A stretch of 64,000 bases of DNA from Sporodiniella umbellata. Taxonomy: Eukaryota > Mucoromycota > Mucoromycetes > Mucorales > Rhizopodaceae. Of this stretch, positions 57,428 to 64,000 are shown piece after piece. Positions within the stretch are counted from its first letter, which is position 1, and every line of letters starts with the position of its first letter. The position numbers were made by a program, and so were the translations under genes. The notes under the pieces were generated by a model. The model was not told the DNA's origin, did not search any database, and saw nothing but the letters and a program-made list of their open reading frames with translations. The stretch is taken from the NCBI GenBank assembly GCA_025677835.1, contig JAIXMR010000090.1, positions 22,501-86,500 of the forward strand. Direction: 5' to 3'.

Positions 57428-58293
57428 ATAGAAAACAAACAAAAAGCAACAACCTCAGATACTCTTCTATTTTCCTTACGTGTATATAATACCCCCCCTT
57501 TTCTATTCTATTATCCCCCCTTTTTTTTTCTCCTCAAAAAGAGTATATACAATAAAATTCCTTTTTTTCCTCAAAAAGAACATGAAACAACCTTATCTGT
57601 TTGTATTACACTATGAGTTCTCACACATCGCCTTTTGTATTGAAATATCAAGAAAATAAAAATGGCTCCATTAATTTTTTATAAACAATAAATGACATAT
57701 TTTTTCCCACCAGGGCAAATATATTAATCTATTTGTACTCAAAATAAAGAGCTTTTAATAAAAGTAAAACCACGCAAAATGAAAGCATGTGTGTTTACTC
57801 TGTTTTTTTTTCTCTGGCAAACAGATGTCTTGCCGAGAAAATGAGAGTGAGGTGGGGCATTTGAAGTGTAAAAAATTCAAAAGCCATTACAAACCTCTGG
57901 ACTTGAACTGCTTTTATCTAGTGTTCACTCTTTTCTTTAGTGCATGTAGATTAAATACCCAACTCAAAAAGCAACCAAACCACTCACTAACCTCCTATAG
58001 ATAAAAGAAGTATCAAAAACAGTAGAGACTATTGATTGCAAAAAAAAAAAAAAAAAAAAATACTCTTTTCAAGTTTCGCCATAGTAAACGGTGGCTGTTA
58101 TCAAGCTGCACTTTACTTTGTGTGCTATGGCTGAGCATGGCTACAAATATGTCCCTGATATGTGTTCACGTGATCTTTTGAAGCGCGCATAAACGCTGTA
58201 ATTGAAAACTCGTCTACTCTGCAATGAGAGGCATAGATACTTTTTTTTTTTAGTGAAAAAAATAAATAAAAAAAACCAACGACAATAATAATC
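57388..58293. other. intergenic region with CT repeat
   Basis: Begins with about 16 CT units (57391-57422) right after the transporter stop, then pyrimidine-rich sequence, AATAAA-like sites near 57552 and 57690, and an A21 run at about 58040-58060. The frame at 57789-58004 has no features. Holds the Gid9 promoter. Confidence 0.6.
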
Positions 58294-59844
58294 ATGAATG
58301 GCCTTAAAACAGAAAAAATCATTGAGCTTGAACCTTCTTTTATGAAAGTAAAGCTGACCTCTTTTTCTTTTTGCAAAAGCTGACTGAATTGCTTTAGGTG
58401 CCTTATGAACAACTTCGCAAGACATTCAAAAATGAGTACAAGTACTTGGAAAAAGAACTTTTAAATCTCCAAGATATTATTGAGCGCTGTTTGAGGTCTA
58501 ATGCACCTATTGAAAAAACGCAAGAAACCGTAGAGATTCTGATGAGACAGATTGAGAAAATAATTGAAAGAGTAACTATATAGACTTTTACTGTCCCCCT
58601 AACGTTTTGTTTAGATGAATTTGTATAGAGCCGAGGGCGAGCTGGATAGTCGGAGAGTAGAGAAGAGAGTAGACAACTTGGGTGAGATTGACCAGGTAAC
58701 ATCCTCTAGAACACCTGAATTTGTGGCCTGGTCCAAAACACGACTGAATCGAGGTATAGTAGACTATCTCTTGAGAGAAGGTCTATCCAACACAGCCAAA
58801 GAAGTAGCGGAGGAAGAAGGGATTGTGGTAATCTTGTGATTTCATAGTGATCGTCCGAAATACTTTGTGAGATTAAACCTTTTTTCTAATAGGACTTGGT
58901 CGATATCGATTTATTTTCACAGGCAGAAAAAATCGAGCAAGCTTTGCAAAACCAAAATTGCAAAGAGTGTCTAGTATGGTGTGCAGAAAACCGATCTAGT
59001 TTGAAAAAAACAAAAGTAGGGTTTTTTATCAGCATATATATATGCATGTGTATGTTGTATGCTTACCTCTTTTATTGTTGGCATTGAAGAGTACGTTAGA
59101 ATTCAATCTAAGATTACAAGAGCATATTGAACTTGCCAGAGCTTCCAAAGGAATAGAGGCTATTGGCTATGCTCAAAAGCATCTGACACCTTGGAAAACG
59201 ACAGAGGGTCTAAGAATTGGTCAAGCCATGGCTTTGTTAGCTTACAAAAGTAATACCCAATGTCAACCTTATAAGGTAAGGTTGGGAAAGGCTCAAAATC
59301 ATATCGCCTTTTAACACACTCAACATCCACCATCAATATAGGCTTTCTATGACCCAAGACGATGGTCGGAACTTATTGAACAGTTTAGAGCAGATTATTA
59401 CGCGCTTTGTTCGCTCACGCCCCATCCTATGATGTCCATTACACTTCAAGCAGGACTCTCTGCTCTCAAAACTCAACAATGCTACGAGCACGATAATAAG
59501 AATGTGAATTGTCCCGTATGTGATGAAAATACCCTCGGCAAATTAGCTGAAAAACTACCACTGAGCCACCATGTCAATTCAACTTTGGTCTGTCGCCTGA
59601 GCGGAAAAATAATGAATGAGGACAATCCTCCGATGTTGTTACCTAACGGGAGAGTCTATAGCCAGACGGTAAATAAAATCACTTTCTAGGTATATTCTGC
59701 TCACTTTTCTTACCTTTTTTTTTTTTTAAAAAAAAAAAATAGGCTCTAGGCGAGTTAGCAGCTAAAAACGACGGAAAGATCATTTGTCCTCGAACTGGGG
59801 ATGTATTTACACCCAAAGATCTGCGAAAAGTGTTCATCTCTTAA
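58294..59844 (+). CDS. GID9: Gid9/Fyv10/MAEA RING-type E3 subunit of the GID/CTLH complex
   Basis: Subunit that forms, with Gid2/RMND5, the catalytic RING pair of the GID/CTLH ubiquitin ligase; in yeast the complex removes gluconeogenic enzymes when glucose returns. Seven exons, all joined in phase 0: 58294-58347, 58398-58571, 58615-58827, 58893-59015, 59090-59275, 59342-59668, 59743-59844 (392 aa; human MAEA 396). A coiled N-terminus (VPYEQLRKTFKNEYK) is followed by LisH (RGIVDYLLREGLSNTAKEVA), CTLH (VDIDLFSQAEKIEQALQN, TLEFNLRLQEHIELAR) and the CRA region. The Gid-type degenerate RING has CPVC ... LVCRLSGKIMNEDNPPMLLP and IICPRTGDVF. Intron 6 ends with about 13 A before TAG. Confidence 0.94.
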
Positions 59845-59962
59845 GAGCAATAAAAGATGTTTAAAGAAATAGGAAAAGCATTTTCTAGTTGATTATTAAC
59901 AAAAGAACTGTTCTTTTTTGTGTGTGTTTATTATTATTGTTTTGATGCTTAAATGTGTTTGT

Positions 59963-62394
<2,432 letters not shown>

Positions 62395-64000
62395 TTAATA
62401 GTCGAACGACTCCAACATTTTAACCATGGCATTCAAAATATCCTGATTGTAGTCAGTGAGATCAATTTTGGGATTTTTCATCTTTTCAGAAAACCAGTGG
62501 GTCAACTCAGCTCTAAAGAATTTAAGTATGACAGAGGTTCTTGCAAAACAGTCAAATGAGAGCCAGCCATCGATAGCAAGCCTTCTTTGCTTATGTTTGA
62601 TTTCTATATCTGTTGCCAGTAACATGACTATGGCAGGAGAAATGGAGGCTGCTTCCCAGATAACAGCTTTATCATTTTGATAGTCGCTGCTGCTCATCAC
62701 CACTGTATTGTAAACATAGAGTTCAGACATCAAATCTTTTTGGCGTCGGAAAAGCATTGAAGAAGGATGTAGCTTGAGGTCAATCACTTTGTTCGCCATC
62801 ATATCAGTTTCTCGCACATACTCTGCTATTTTGGGATAAAGCCCTGCCGAGAGAGCCGCGTTGATCACAGCTAATGACTCTTTATATTTGTCATATGCAG
62901 AGGGCACATCACAAAGTCGGACAGTTCGTTTGATATCATATCGATTAATAGAAATATCCATTTTGTTTGTTTTGACAAATCCACTATTTATCAATAGCCC
63001 CAAGAATTGACGCTTCATTTCCTCAATTGTCTCCAAGTTTTGCTGACTCAAAAAGTTTTCTTTACAAAACTCTTGCATATGACGCGTTGATCCAGGTTTT
63101 CCTCTAATTGAGATCAGCTTTTCGCGCCATGCACTATAAGCCATATACAGAGTCAAGAAATCTGAATCTCCGCATTGAAATTGAGACCGAGCCATATCCG
63201 CTTCAAGCTCTTTCCCAAAGGGTCGAACAAAGGGTCCCTTGAAACTCAGGCAGGCCGCGATAGTCAAAATAGGGTCTAGACATCGAAAGATGGCGCCAAA
63301 TAGAATCATTTTGCCAACATGCATATCTACAGGCAAGTTGACCAAATGTGTTCCCAAAGGTGTCAGTGTTTCATTCTTTGTGAGCGCATTGACTTCTTGT
63401 AAACTCTGAATGGCGTTTTCAATAGCCTTTCGAGAAGGTGCATCCAATGCGCTACCCAAGACATCCACAATGGATCCCAATTTGTATACTTTGATTCTCA
63501 AACACAACTCTTCCAGAGGCAGTCGAAGTATCTCGGGTGTTTCATAGTCCGACATCTAACCCATCTTAATATTTTGATCGCAAATTCTTGAAAGATTACC
63601 TGTTCAAAACGGTCCTGTGTAAACAGATGAAAACAAACGCCTTCTTGTACTCGGCCTGCTCGACCTCTTCTTTGTTTTGCATTTGCTTTTGCGATATGTT
63701 TTTGTAAAAGTCTTGATACCTTTCGTTTGTCGTCATAACTACTCACTCTTAGTTTTCTTGCAAGTGTCAACGTTAGTTTACCTAATGGTTCTCGACATGC
63801 CTGTGTCGATCACAACCGTGACATCGCTAATAGTAACACCTGTTTCGGCAATATTTGTTGAAAACACTATTTTGCGAACACCTTCTGGAGGAACTTCGAA
63901 GGCTTTTTCTTGATGGTCGGATGAGAGTGTAGAGTGTAAAGGAATCAACAAAAACTTGTCTGTTCCAAACTGAGGATGGCTTGAAGCCAAGTCGTATAAA
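62395..64000 (-). CDS. DEAH-box RNA helicase, C-terminal part (cut by window edge)
   Basis: C-terminal half of a DExH helicase of the DHX29/DHX57/YLR419W type; the ATPase lobe lies beyond base 64000. Visible exons: 64000-63782, 63747-63600 and 63555-62395. RecA2 motifs are present: IPLHSTLSSDHQEKAF, motif V FSTNIAETGVTI, VVIDTG, and motif VI AKQRRGRAGRV with FHLFTQDRFE. They are followed by the winged-helix/HA2 ratchet (APSRKAIENAIQSLQEVNAL, TPLGTHLVNLPVDMHVGKMI) and an OB-fold region (SPAIVMLLATDIEIKHKQRR). A role in translation initiation is likely for DHX29-like members but not proven here. The first visible intron (63781-63748) is just 34 nt; it is required because the two flanking frames differ. 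Confidence 0.88.

Overview
This is nuclear DNA of a filamentous fungus, most likely an early-diverging one (Mucoromycota, Mucorales-like). Protein-coding genes are split by many short introns (mostly 43-80 nt) with GTAAGT/GTAAAT-type donors and CTNAC branch sites. Intergenic DNA is AT-rich and full of A/T homopolymers and microsatellites. The protein set is fungal (Tup1, Nrg1-like and Zn2Cys6 factors, Bud14/Tea4-like SH3, CSC1, Gid9, Mtg2, Trm5), but it includes a presenilin and a CP2/grainyhead factor, and presenilin is missing from yeasts and most Dikarya. I could not assign a species. Exon coordinates were derived by eye; for each gene the junctions keep frame and restore the family motif.

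Left third (1-20 kb): TUP1 N-terminus (-, cut by the window edge), CP2/grainyhead factor (+), alpha-arrestin with PPxY motifs (+), Nrg1-like C2H2 repressor (-), a 3.8 kb gene-free stretch, AP-2 mu (+), EF-hand aspartate/glutamate carrier (+), TRM5 (+) and a small Zn2Cys6 factor (+).

Middle (20-48 kb): a run of minus-strand genes: a predicted MYND-finger/presenilin fusion, a Bud14/Tea4-like SH3 protein, a CSC1/OSCA channel, a secreted large-subunit catalase with a 10-nt microexon, and the mitochondrial Obg GTPase Mtg2. A 737-bp fold-back (MITE-like) element follows, then ribosomal protein P0 (+), a 685-aa Zn2Cys6 regulator (-) and a 2,298-aa repeat-built coiled-coil protein (-).

Right (48-64 kb): about 2.5 kb without a recognisable gene, then a very large inverted repeat (two ~1.55 kb arms, ~1.9 kb spacer) whose spacer holds a decayed gene. 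Its right arm stops 13 bp before the TATA box of an intronless amino-acid transporter (+). Then Gid9/MAEA (+), phosphoglucomutase (-) and the C-terminal part of a DEAH-box RNA helicase (-, cut by the right edge).

The genes are housekeeping and regulatory and do not form an operon or cluster. Links that can be drawn are functional only: Tup1 with the Nrg1-like repressor, AP-2 mu with the arrestin in cargo uptake, and Gid9 with phosphoglucomutase in sugar metabolism. The strongest candidates for something undescribed are the MYND-presenilin fusion and the palindromic 5 kb block.
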